Shown here: piece after piece, positions 34,876 through 47,135 of the stretch
Layout of the letters: each line of letters starts with the position of its first letter
How positions within the stretch are numbered: the first letter of the stretch is position 1
From: Xiphophorus maculatus
Taxonomy: Eukaryota > Chordata > Actinopteri > Cyprinodontiformes > Poeciliidae
Assembly: GCF_002775205.1 (NCBI RefSeq)
Contig: NC_036443.1
Span: 30,567,717 to 30,631,716 of the forward strand
Reading direction: 5' to 3'
DNA length: 64,000 nucleotides
Translations under genes and position numbers: made by a program
Notes under the pieces: model-generated
Databases searched by the model: none
Seen by the model: the letters and a program-made list of their open reading frames with translations, nothing else
What the model was told of the DNA's origin: nothing

Positions 34876-36619
34876 TCTTGATTCCAAATTATTTGCAAAT
34901 CGCAGATCTGTTGTCAAATTAAGTCTTTTCAAACAAATTCTTGAGAAATTTACTTACAAGTAATTAGTGATTTTTTTTTTACAACATTATATTTTAGAAG
35001 TTTTTAACAATGTGTTTTTAGCAACTGTCAGCTGACAGAGGTTTTGTGGTTTTGAATTTAATTGCTGTCTTTAAGACAGAGGCATTGTCAAGTTTTAATT
35101 ACAAGAATAACGCAGCTTTAGGTTCACATCTTATTTGGTAGAACAAACTTTATGTGTCAAACTTTGTGGGTTTTTCTCTGTGCTTTTTCAGTCTGGGGTC
35201 CCATAATGTTGAGCTTCACATTCTGTCTACAGTATATCTGCTACCCTGTGGTTCTGTTCCTGGAAATGTGGAATTTCTTTCTGATGCCTTGCAGATTTAA
35301 CTTCCTCTTAAAAAGAGAAATGTTTTTTCACATTTCTTGATAACATGAAGGCCTGAATGGCTTTGACCTTTTTTACATTTAATGATTAAAAACTACGCCA
35401 TCTTGTGGTTTAATTTTATTGCTCTTTTGTATTGTTGTTAATGCCTGTGGTGTCGTTTTGTATTTACCACACAGGTCAGATTAGTGAACAGCAGAGAGCA
35501 TGCAAAGCTTTTAGCTCCATGACCGACTTGGTCAGTGATGCGTTTTGAGACTTTTCTTTGAACATATCAGATGTTTGGTTTCCGGTTGAGTTTATCATTA
35601 GAAATGAGTTTTTATGAACTATTTCAATATTCACACCAACTTTTTGTATTTGAATTTCTGTATTTGATTGAAAGTTTCCCAAATAACATTATTTATGTTT
35701 GGTTCAAGAACAGTTTATTTTCATCAAACGATTAAGTTTGTTAATTTCTTTAGTTATATTATTTAACAGGTGATGAAAATGATCACACTGCTGGCATTAA
35801 CTTTAATCCCACTCCATCTCTATATGCCAATTTAATAATTATTTTTCTACTTCCTGTAAGGCCTAACCTATCAGAGGCCTTCTCTCCATATAATATATAA
35901 CATATTTAAATAGATATATAAACCACATATTATACATAAATATGGGTTTATCACACACTGAATGTTCACATACAGAATGTCATATGGATGCATCAATTTA
36001 AAAATTGGGGTTGATATTAATCCCAAATGTTAATATTGCTGTTATGGTGATTAGCATGCATCATTTCTCATTAATATTTTCCTACCATATCAACCCCATG
36101 ACAACTCAACCACTGACATGGCTACTCTGCTTCGGTCAAACATCCCACAATGCACTGCATCGCCATCACATGACCAAACAAATACCACATGACCAACCTC
36201 ATCAGCCCAAAGGCAGCAAGATGGAAATAAATAATAATTCCTGCTGGAGGCTGGCGTCTCCAGGGTCATAGATAAACATCCATTATTAATATCAAATTAG
36301 TTTCAGTTATGAGACAGATTTTGGTGTTAATGCTGATATATTGAGTAATTAATAATCCGTTTAGTTATCTGTCATACTTTTGCATTTCATCCTTCTGTTT
36401 GTCCATTCAACCATCATTCCCTTCATCTGTTTATGCATCCATCCACTCATCCATCCACTCATCCATCCATCATTCCTTCCTCTGGTTGTTCCTGATTACA
36501 TCTTTAATTACTGAACTCTGCAAAAAAAAAAAAATCCTCTTAAAATTCTGCGATTGTTTTGTTTGTCCTGTTAAGAATCCGAATCATCATCAAAAATATT
36601 TTGCTCTCTGAATCAGAAA
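34876..36619. other. Spacer between the two inverted lectin arms
   Basis: Unique in the window and AT-rich. It has a 13-base A run near 36522 and an (ATCC)n-like tract at 36425-36478. ORFs of 60-90 codons (35152-35340, 36005-36271) show no recognisable domain. No gene called. Confidence 0.5.
36425..36478 (+). repeat. (ATCC)n-like short tandem repeat
   Basis: Imperfect run of CATCCATCCACTCATCCATC units. Confidence 0.7.
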
Positions 36620-37340
36620 CAAGTAAGCTCTACTGACATCAGGCCACAGTCAGCAGAACCCACTCAGCACTGTCCTGATGGAGAAAACAGGATGCGTTCA
36701 AGAACAGCTGATCCAAACAGAGAGTTCTCTACATCATCACAACGGCTGGTAACCATGGAACCAACTGGACAACAACAACTGCACACTGCCGCACAACAAA
36801 CAGATAAACTACTGCTTGGATATCTGAAATCTGACATGGAAAGAGACCAGACTAGTTCTACACCTGTTGTATACCAGAATGCATCCGGCCCCCGACATTA
36901 AAATGCTGTAGAACCCCTCTGCTAACAAGACAAAAGAATACCAGAACTGAAAAATAAAGATTTATTTCCTGTCTAAAGCAACATCCAGCTGAATATTCAT
37001 GCACCATTAAGTCACTTAAACTTTACTTTACCAACCATCACATCAAATATTGATGATTGATTTGGTTTGATTTCTTCCTGGAGCCTAACACTTGGGTGGG
37101 TCCAAACGAGACAACGCCAACACATCATGATCTGTTGCTTTATGAGACCTTTACCCTACTTCATGTTGTCAGAAGGTTTCTATGTGGATAATATTATTAA
37201 TTCTTCAGTTTAGCTGCACTAAACCTTCAGTGTTGCTAGTGAAACTGAATCAAAAACATGAGAATATAAAATAATATTGTTATACTTGCACACAATTAAT
37301 AGAGGGCATCAAACTTATACAATTTTAAAGCACATTTTTA
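36620..37340 (+). repeat. Diverged copy of type B upstream DNA with extra segment
   Basis: 36655-36893 and 37205-37255 match 46299-46585 loosely (for example 'cactgtcctgatggagaaaa', 'agagttctctacatcatcac'). About 300 bases (36900-37205) have no counterpart in the other units. As on the other side of the spacer, divergence is much greater than between array units. Confidence 0.65.
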
Positions 37341-37515
37341 CAGTTACTTGAATCATCTAAGCATAGCACTGAAATATTTCCATAATCTGATAAAACCTGA
37401 CACATTCCTGCCTCACCCATCACCAACCTGGAGTTCTGGTCAGAAAACCTCAACAGGACGAATTGTTGCCTGGATAAAGACATTTTGTTCCTCTGTCAGA
37501 TCATCAATGAAGGTT

Positions 37516-37521
37516 TATAAA
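37516..37521 (+). promoter_or_regulatory. TATA box of lectin R1
   Basis: TATAAA. The first exon ends at 37601 as CAACAAG before GTAAAA, the same variant as L5. Confidence 0.7.
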
Positions 37522-37833
37522 CCCTCCATTCCCTGGTTGAAGGCACACTACTGCTAGTGAATCTGGTTTCTGCTGCTGCTTTGATTCTTCATCACAACAA
37601 GGTAAAATTTGACTGAACAAACCCAAAAAAGCTGCTTACAATTCTGTTCTTCTAATATATGTTATGATAAATTCTAGTTCTGATTCTCAGAGACATGAAA
37701 ACTTGTTTCCATCATGTTTATATTGATGGATGAAATGTATGATTTGGTTCAGCAGCTTGTTGAAAATGTAGAAAATCATCTAATATTTTGAGTCATATTT
37801 CAGAGTAACTGAATGTTTCTTATCTTCATACAG

Positions 37834-39335
37834 ATGAAATTTGTTCTTTTTACTTTGTTCCTTTGTGGATTCATCCTGGAAATCAATGTGAGTGAAAATC
37901 TTCTCTTCTGTTTGCTGTTTAGAAAATCAGTTGTTAAAAATCTACATTTTGTGTTTTTATGTCTTTATTTTGATTGTATGTGAAACAGGCAGTGAAACAC
38001 AGAAATGTGTCTGTATGAACAGCAGATAAACGATGATAACTTTATCTTCAATCAACTCTAAAAACTTTGAAGACAAAAAAGTTTTTAAAAGTAATTATTT
38101 TTTATATCTGTCTCTCTTGGTTAACAGGGAAAAAGTTCATCAGGAGGTTTGTGCTTTAATCTTTCTGGTGTTTTGAGTTCACAAGGTGGCGCTGCAGGTT
38201 TTAGTATGAAGACAAGCTGGGCATGAAGGCTGATGTTGAATGTTCATCATTTATTGGATCTAAAACTGTTAAACATGAATTTATCTTTAGTTCGTGGGTG
38301 TTTGGACTTTTCTGTGTCCTGATATGAATATGATCTGAATGTCTCATATGCAGCATGGCTCCCAGAGAAAAAAATCCCTTGTTGCCTGTGAAGGAACAGT
38401 GGCTCGACTCCACTGTGGTAAGGTCACTGGTTTCACTGGTCGGTTCTGGAGCATTACACCATGAATACATTCAGGTTTCCAACATTTCCTCTTCGCTCTG
38501 GCAGAAGAAGGTCAGGCTATCTATGTGACCAGTGCTACATACGGACGCACTGATAAGAAGACTTGCAGCGCTGGTAGACCGGCCGACCAGCTAAAGAACA
38601 CTGAATGCTTCACATACGCAGAGGAAGTTGGTGAGAGGTACAGAGCTTCAGTATTTCCTGAAGGTTTATCAAACTGTATGTGAATGAGTGAATGAGGAGG
38701 ACTAAGAAAGGCAAATCGCTGACTTTGATCTGAATCCACAGATGCAACGGGAAACAGTGGTGTAAAGTCAAAGCCAGTAACTATGTGTTCGGAGATCCCT
38801 GCTATGGAACCTACAAGTACCTGGAGGTGGAATATATTTGTTACGGTGAGTTCAGGCTCTCACTTCACTAAAATCCTTCTCAAAACAGGAACAGCTTCAA
38901 CAAGTTGTTGCAACACAAACAGCAACTTTATGGATGTTGTTCCTGCTCATTTGAATGTTGTGCCTTTTCTAAACAAGAAGCCATCAGTAGCAGCTTTATT
39001 CACTTTTTTGTTTAGCCTGATTAACAAACCCAGGATCTTAAATTGGTAAATAATTAAATACATAAAAAATTTGCTTTCCTTAAACTTTAAAAAATACTCT
39101 GTGCTAAATTCAGTTGTTATTTTTATTTATCTCTTTGTTTTTGTTTCCTTTGACTCTTTTTTAGTTAAAAGATAGAAATCACCATAATGTCATAAAAATT
39201 ATTTCTTCAGGTTTGGACAACCCTGACCGCCCTCCTCATGAGACTGTCTTGGTCAGAGGCTTCTCCAGACTCGCTGTAATACAGACTGCTACAAGAGATC
39301 TCTACTGCCAAAAGCCATCAGCATCTACACTGTAA
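37834..39335 (+). pseudogene. Type B rhamnose-binding lectin with exon 4 frameshift (R1)
   Basis: Exons by homology: 37834-37887, 38128-38146, 38354-38417, 38505-38637, 38742-38845 and 39211-39335. Exon 4 is 64 nt against 63 in other B copies because the A tract has seven A (38368-38374) instead of six. Translation then leaves frame before the first CRD cysteine and hits TGA after PCCL, so no CRD would be made. All other exons and splice sites look normal, and the CRD coding for [17 protein letters not shown] is intact. One base in a homopolymer is a frequent sequencing error, so a functional gene is possible. Confidence 0.75.
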
Positions 39336-39555
39336 AATCTAATTAGTTATCAATAACTCAAAAAGCATGTAAACTGACTGCCCTTAACAAAACAAGTACA
39401 TAAAAGTACATATTTTAAGTTGCACCAACTAGTGCATCCTTTGGAGAGTACACTTACAGATGAGTTAAAGCAGCTCAACCCATCAAGCACTTAAATCAAG
39501 AGCCACCTGCCTCAAATATCTATGCATAAATCAAAACAGGTTCCAATCTTCTGAG

Positions 39556-39978
39556 TCCAAATCCAAAAATACTTTATTGATTCCAAGTGGAAATTAAATG
39601 TTGTTGTAACTTATTAATTCAAATTTTTCAGTTCTTCTTGATGCTGATGGCTGTTGACAGGAATGATCTCCTATAGCAGTCTGTATTACAGTAAATCTGA
39701 AGAAGCCTCTGACTGAACACACTGTTTTCCCAAGACAGTCTGAAGAGGTTGTCAGGGTTCATAGTTTCTTGATTTTATGAATAATCCTCTGTGCATCATC
39801 ATCATGTCCAGAGGTTCCCCAGTCGTGCCCAGAATAGAAGCAGAAGTCGCCTTCTTCATCAGGATGCTGATGAAGACTCTGGTGCTGCTGCCCCAACAGA
39901 TGATGGCTGAAGACAACAAACTGAGAGAAGATCTGCAGCATCTTGTTGAAAACCTGGAAGGATCTTAGCGTCCTCAAG
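39556..39978 (-). mobile_element. LINE 3' fragment, antisense to lectins
   Basis: Mirror copy of 14385-14806; the AATAAAG-containing tail lies near 39570 on the minus strand. Confidence 0.7.
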
Positions 39979-40509
39979 AAGCTGACAGAAAATAATCTGA
40001 ATTACAATTAAACATAACAAATAAAGTAATATCACAGATTATAGCTTTGAGAATCTTTTTATTTTTCTTCCTGTTGTATCAAACTTAAAGACAGTTTTTC
40101 TCTCCAACTGCTTCTCTTTGTAAACTTCTTCAGCCAAAATAAAACAAAAAGCTGAAAGAGGAATATGTACATGTCCTTACTTTAAATAATTAAGTTTTTA
40201 AGATTAACAATGTATTCCTCTCATTTCACAGGAGCTAGGCTGGTAGCTGAACTCTGCTGGCAAACACCAAACTGTTAGCAAGCAACCCTTGTCAGTGTTT
40301 GTAGTTAGTAACAAATATATCCATGAATGACTTTTTGTTATTTCACCTTCAATGAAACGCTGGTAAATACAAACTGAATGTTCCCATAACTGAGTGGCTC
40401 TTAGATGCTCATGTGAGAACTTAGCAAGCAGGTTGTGTAGAAGTCACTGGGGCCACGACCAAGTGGAACTGGGAGAACTCAGAGTACAATAATCCACATG
40501 AACATCACA

Positions 40510-40985
40510 TCTAGAAGTGGATATTAATGAATAGTTCTACATCACCCAGTTCTACAGTCATTCTCTGAGAGAACAGACTTTAAACTACTGCTGGTAGTTT
40601 ATAAATCACTGAACGGATCAAATATCTGCTGCTGCAGGATCAACCTTCCAGACCTCTCAGCTTCTGTTTCTGGTTCTGCTCTGGATCAGAACCAGAACCA
40701 AACATGGAGAAGCAGCATTCAGCTTCTATGCACCACAATTCTGGAACCAACTTCCAGAAAACTTCAAAACAGCCAAAACACTGAGTACCTTTAAGTCAAG
40801 GCTAAAACCCACCTGTTTAAAGTTGCTTTTAACCATAATGAATGGAACACTGATCAACATGATATTGATGATTATTGATGATCGCTCTGTTTTTATGACT
40901 TTTTGTTTTTCTGTTTTATGATGTAAAAAGTTTTTTTGGTGAAATGTGCTATACAAATAAACTTGATCGATTGATTTGCAATAGA
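40510..40985 (+). mobile_element. LINE 3' fragment (FWNQLPENF type)
   Basis: Mirror copy of 13372-13850, plus strand. Confidence 0.75.
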
Positions 40986-41039
40986 CCACCAGAAGGCCCA
41001 AAACTCTGATAGTAGTTTTATGTTTTGATTCCTATATAA

Positions 41040-41691
<652 letters not shown>

Positions 41692-43185
41692 CCGGTCTGT
41701 CAGGATCTCCCAGGCCTTTTTCTCTCCACAGTTCGCTCCTGGGCTGCTGCATTATTAACATAAGAAAAACTCCAGAGGACAAACAAATCTGGGTATTTAA
41801 ATCTTATTTCTGAAAAGTAAAGAAAAGACTCACATGTTAGTTTTGCTTACGGCAGTAACTCAGGATTGTGCTCCTTGTGTTAATGGAGGAGTGTGTAAAT
41901 GGCTTTGCATTGTTCAAGAGCCTTTCCTTCACTGAGGAGCTCAAGTAGTTGAAGAAAAACTCCAAGGAATCTTTAAAATAACGTGCAGAATGGCCAGGTC
42001 CACTTTAATTGTGACCAGAGTGAGTAAGGGGAAGGCTTGGGGTCAGAAGGAGGTCAATCCTGAAGCTACTTCTTCACATTTCTGATTATTAGAGCTTATT
42101 TAACCTTTTGCTGTTTCCTGGTTGTCAGAATGTTAACGTCAGGCTTAAGGTGTTAGTTTGGAAAAACCAGTTGGATTTTATGCTGTTGCTAAACAAAACT
42201 GTTCTTATTCTCCCTGAAATGTTTGCCTTAAACATTTTATCTTTGAGAAGAAGCTCTTATCATTAGATATCACACCATTCATACAAGATATTTATGCCTA
42301 AATCTTAATCCGTTTGTAGTTTATAGCATGTTGCTGATGCTTATGGGGATCTCATTCAACATAAATATTCATAAACATAAATGTGAGCCTCCAGTCCCAG
42401 ACAAAGCAGCACAGACTCTGGTGCAGAAACATCCACATCACAGTTACAGATAATTTTCTCTCTGTGCTTTTCCAGAATCCCAAGGCCTTAGAAACGACTT
42501 GGTGACCATTTCCAGACTCAAATAGCAAAGATTTATTTCTTCTCTCTTCCTAAATGTATTTACGTCATGGCATGATAAATAAAGCTATATTTCAACAAAA
42601 TCTATAGAGAGGATTGAAATTAATTCATCATTTAAAACAGCATTTTGTAGTTACTGGAATCAACTTTGCATGACACTGAAATTTGTCCACAATCTGACAA
42701 AACTGAGAAAAAGCAAATTCAGAAGGAATCGTTAGCTCCAACATGTTTCCAGAGATATTAGTAAGGTTTTAAATATTGAACTCATCCAAGAGTAAAATAA
42801 CTGGGATTTCATAGAGCAGATAAAGACATTAATGGTTTATGATTCCTGTATAAAACCAGAGAGCAGATGGAGACGGCTGACAGAATCACGATCCACATCA
42901 AGGCCAAGAATCTTTGTTAACAGAAAATCCCACCTGGCTGCTGCAGCCAGTAACTAAAACCCAACTGGGATTTTCCATCCCAACATTTTCAGTCTGGTGT
43001 ACCTGCTAGCTGGGCTGGGGGCTATAAAGAGATGATCAGTGATTTATCAACAGGAATGAGGAGAAAAGGCTTCAGGTGTGACACACCCATCACCAACCTG
43101 AACTTCTGGTCAGAAAAACTCAACAGGCTGAATTGTTGAAGGAGTAAAGACATTTTGTTCCTCTGTCAGATCATCAGTGAAGGTT

Positions 43186-43191
43186 TATAAA
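43186..43191 (+). promoter_or_regulatory. TATA box of lectin R2
   Basis: TATAAA. The first exon ends at 43265 before GTAAAA (type A genes elsewhere have GTAAGA). Confidence 0.7.
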
Positions 43192-43449
43192 CCCTCCATT
43201 CCCTGGTTGAAGGCACACTGCTGCTAGTGAGTCCTGCTGCTGCTTGGATTCTTCATCACAACAAGGTAAAATTTGACTTAAAACTGGAAAATTAATAGTA
43301 AGATTAAGTCTTGCAAAAAACTTTATGTTCATATTTATTAATTCAACTGTGCCATTTAGTTTAGCAGATTGTTGAAAATATTTTAGCAAATCATTGAGTT
43401 TTTCTCAGTCATATCTCAGAGTAACTGAATGTTTCCTATTTTCATACAG

Positions 43450-44374
43450 ATGAAATTCGTCCTTTTTACTTTGTTCCTTTGTGGATTCGTCCTGGAAATC
43501 AATGTGAGTGAAAACCTTCTCTTCTCTTTGTGGTTTGAATATCTGTTGTTAAAAACATTATTTTACTGGTTTTATTTAGCAATTATAGTTTTCTTGTCAT
43601 TCAAATTTTAACCAGATTTTAATTTGATGCTTACATCTCTAAGGAGCTTGAAGTAAAAATCCTGCCGTTTCTATTTGTGATTCATTTTGTTGTTTTTTTT
43701 TTAACAGGCTGGACGTGGTTTTCAAAAACCGAAAAGTTAGTTTTGCAAGTTTTAGTATGAACACAAGATTATTTAATCTGAAATTATGAAACATAAATTT
43801 TGCTTTGGGTCATGGATAGCTGAACTTTTCAGTGTATTGATATTAATATGATCTGAATCTCTCATATAACAGAACCAAGGTCATTTGGAGGAATAAAAAC
43901 TGTTGTGGCATGTGAGGGATCAGAGGCTCACTTATCGTGTGGTAAGGTTACTGGTTTTACTGGTTGTTCTGGAGCATTACACCATGAATACTTTCAGATT
44001 TCCAACATTTCGTCTTCTGTCTTCCAACAGCGCATGAGGATATATTTGTGATCAGTGCTAAATATGGACGCAGCGATCGGATGACGTGCTCCGTTGGGAT
44101 ACCTGCAGAGCAGACGAAGAACACTAATTGTGCTACAAAGGCAGAATCCGTGTTTCAGAAGTACAGAGCTTCAATCTTTCCTAAAGGGTTTTCTAACTGG
44201 ATATTAATTAACAAATCCAAGAAACTGCAAATCACAATTTCTAGGAAACTGACCTTGATGTGAATCCACAGATGCGAGGGGAAATCAACGTGCAATGTCT
44301 TAGCCAGCAGCTCTGTGTTCGGAGATCCCTGTGTTGGGACCTACAAGTACCTGGATGTGATATATCTATGTTAA
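43450..44374 (+). CDS. Rhamnose-binding (SUEL-type) lectin, type A (R2)
   Basis: Coding exons: 43450-43503, 43708-43735, 43873-43941, 44031-44160 and 44272-44374, 127 residues ending with TAA directly after the last cysteine, as in L3 and L6. The CRD has [46 protein letters not shown] and YLC. K replaces T before YGR. Frame and splice sites are intact. The 5' UTR lacks two of the CAG units seen in other A copies. Confidence 0.82.
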
Positions 44375-46780
44375 AGTGAGTTTATGGTCTAACTTCACTA
44401 AAATATTTCTAAAATTCAAGAACATTGAAAAGCATTAATGTCACATTTGTTTTATTCAGCTGATTTAAATTTCCTTTTTTTTATCTTGAAGAAACTCCAT
44501 TAGTAGCAGCTTAATTTACCACGTTTTTAACCTGATTAACAAACCCAGCTTTTCAATTAGGAAATGAATTAGGTGAAATAATCTTTTTAGGATTCTCAAT
44601 TCATCCATATTTCCAAGGTTTCCTTTTTTATTTTTCATTTTCATTCATTTTTTGTTTTTTATATGTATTTATTTTATTTATTAATTTGTTTATTCCTGTT
44701 TTTTGATTCCTCGAATTTCTTTCTTTCTTTTTTAAATAAAAAAAGTTAGCATCCCATAATAAAATATCAAGACTCGGAGTTTGGTTGCCATGGCGATCCT
44801 GTGGAGTAGGTTTTGTCCAAACTCTGTAGTCTGGTTAAAAATTTTCCCTCATCCGCTTTAATGTTCCAGTCCAGCTCAGTAACACAGTCAGTAGCACTAA
44901 TGCCTTGCAGCAACAAGGTCCTGGGTTTGAATCCTAGCCTGGGTCATTCTGCATTTACTTAGAAAGAATATATTTAATTTTTACACCAAAGACAGAAAAC
45001 CAGCCTTGACTCTCCAGAGGCCTTGTTGCAGCTTTAGAACTGGTGATATTTCACTTTCTGATGTCTAAAATGCATTCTGCTGAAACGATATTGTTAATAT
45101 TTCCATGTTTTCAGTTCCATCTGCAACTGAATAAAGCGACGATCAGATCTGCTGTGCTGAGGATGAAATGCATCATAATCAGTACATCTACAGACGTGAT
45201 CCACTGATGTGCAGCTTCATCTGTCTTCAGTTTCTTTTTATGTTTACTTAGCATTTTATTTGTTTTTCTTCTCCAATCTTCATCTTTTTTTGCTTCTATT
45301 TCAACTTTCCTCAATAAACCTAACTTGCATTTACATTTTGCTCAGTTTGTTTTGCTTTGTTCGCTACAAACAGCCTGATGGGGACGAAAACTTTGACAAA
45401 CTCCTTCCAAACTATGAAGGTAGTTTAAAAACTGTTTCCAGCCTGAACAGGAAGGAACATGTGGAGGAAGTTGGTTGAATGTCTGTGAGAACGCTGCCTG
45501 CTGTCATCTGGATCAGATCAAGATGGCCGCCAACCAGAAGTGACACATTTAGGATGTTTTTTTGTTTACACACAAAAACTAGCATTTTTATTTTTGCCAA
45601 ACGTTGCATATACTTTCACGCCATTAGTTTTACCTTCCATATTTAATGTGGTCATGGTTGGCTGAGGTTTGTGGGGCTTATTTACAAAAATGGAAAAATG
45701 CTTCATCCGACCTCCAAACTTTAAAAAGTTCCTAAAACATCACACTCTCATTCAAATGAGCTCAGATTTTTAGAATGCTTCTTTGGATTGTTCTCAACAT
45801 TTCATACACTCTATGTTTGGCCATATCTCCATATGCCTCACTCTGGGTTTTTTCACAAGTTTGTACTTAACACAAATATCTGTATCTTTCTCAATCCTTT
45901 GACTATCCTAACTAAATTGCTCCCAATAGTGGGACATGTCAGCCTTAGTTATTCTGCAAAGTTTGGCAACAGTCAAATTCACATTTATCTTGGGCAGCAG
46001 CATGTCTGAACATGAACATATTTTAGCCTCATCTAACTTTATCTAAGGGGAATTCCAAGTTTAAATGAACCTTATAAGCTATAATATTTATTTGACCATA
46101 GTAGGATTTGTATTTGGTTTATATTTCTGTTTTGTCTCATTTCAATTTCACTCCTTTCTGCATTAAATCCTCTTCACATTCAACAGATCCTTGTAGGAAG
46201 TAATGCAAGACAGTTTAACTGACTGAGATCATCAATAAAGCACTGATGTACATTTCAACAGTACATTGCACCCAGTATACTGTTGCACATTGGCACTGTC
46301 CTGATGGAGAAAACAGGACAGAAAACAAGAACAGCTGATCCAAACGGAGAGTTCTCTACATCATCACAACAGCTGATAACCATGGAACCAACTGGACAAC
46401 AACAGCTGCACACTGCTGCACAGCAGATAACCAACCAGCTGGATATCTGACATGTGAAGAGACCAAACTAGCTCTACACCTGTCGTTTCCCAGAATGCAT
46501 CTGGCCCCTACCAGTAATCTGCTTTTACAGTTTGGCTGCACTTTACCCTGAGTGTTGCTAGTGAAACTGAATCAAAAACATGGATACTAAAAATAAATTC
46601 ATACTGTTAAATTTATAAAATTTTAAAGCACATTTTTACAGTTACTTGAATCATCTAAGCACAGCACTGAAATATTTCCATAATCTGATAAAACCTGACA
46701 CATTCCTGCCTCACCCATCACCAACCTGGAGTTCTGGTCAGAAAACCTCAACAGGACGAATTGTTGCCTGGATAAAGACA
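44375..46780 (+). other. Intergenic region between R2 (A) and R3 (B)
   Basis: A-downstream DNA with the SINE relic (44866-44955), AATAAA at about 45313, then the B upstream region. No gene recognised. Confidence 0.45.
44866..44955 (+). repeat. tRNA-like SINE relic, R2 unit
   Basis: Reads CAGTAGCACTAATGCCTTGC, then GGTCCTGGGTTTGAATCC. Confidence 0.6.
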
Positions 46781-46813
46781 TTTTGTTCCTCTGTCAGATC
46801 ATCAGTGAAGGTT

Positions 46814-46819
46814 TATAAA
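46814..46819 (+). promoter_or_regulatory. TATA box of lectin R3
   Basis: TATAAA. The first exon ends at 46899 with ATG before donor GTAAAA. Confidence 0.7.
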
Positions 46820-47135
46820 CCCTCCATTCCCTGGTTGAAGGCACACTGCTGCTAGTGAATCTGGTTTCTGCTGCTGCTTTGATTCTTCATCACAAGATGG
46901 TAAAATTTGACTGAACAAACCCAAAAAAAGCTGCTTACAATTCTGTTCTTCTAATATATGTTATGATAAATTCTAGTTCTGATTCTCGGAGACATGAAAA
47001 CTTGTTTCCATCATGTTTATATTGATGGATGAAATGTATGATTTGGTTCAGCAGCTTGTTGAAAATGTTGTAGAAAATCCTCTAATATTTTGAGTCATAT
47101 TTCAGAGTAACTGAATGTTTCTTATCTTCATACAG

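Noticed and set aside
36692..36901. 69-codon ORF upstream of R1
   Set aside because: Lies in diverged B upstream DNA and is not open in the homologous units.
39777..39968. 63-codon ORF (MNNPLCIIIM...), seen again in all B-A intervals
   Set aside because: It is antisense to a LINE 3' fragment and kept only because whole units are duplicated; no domain, promoter or splice context.
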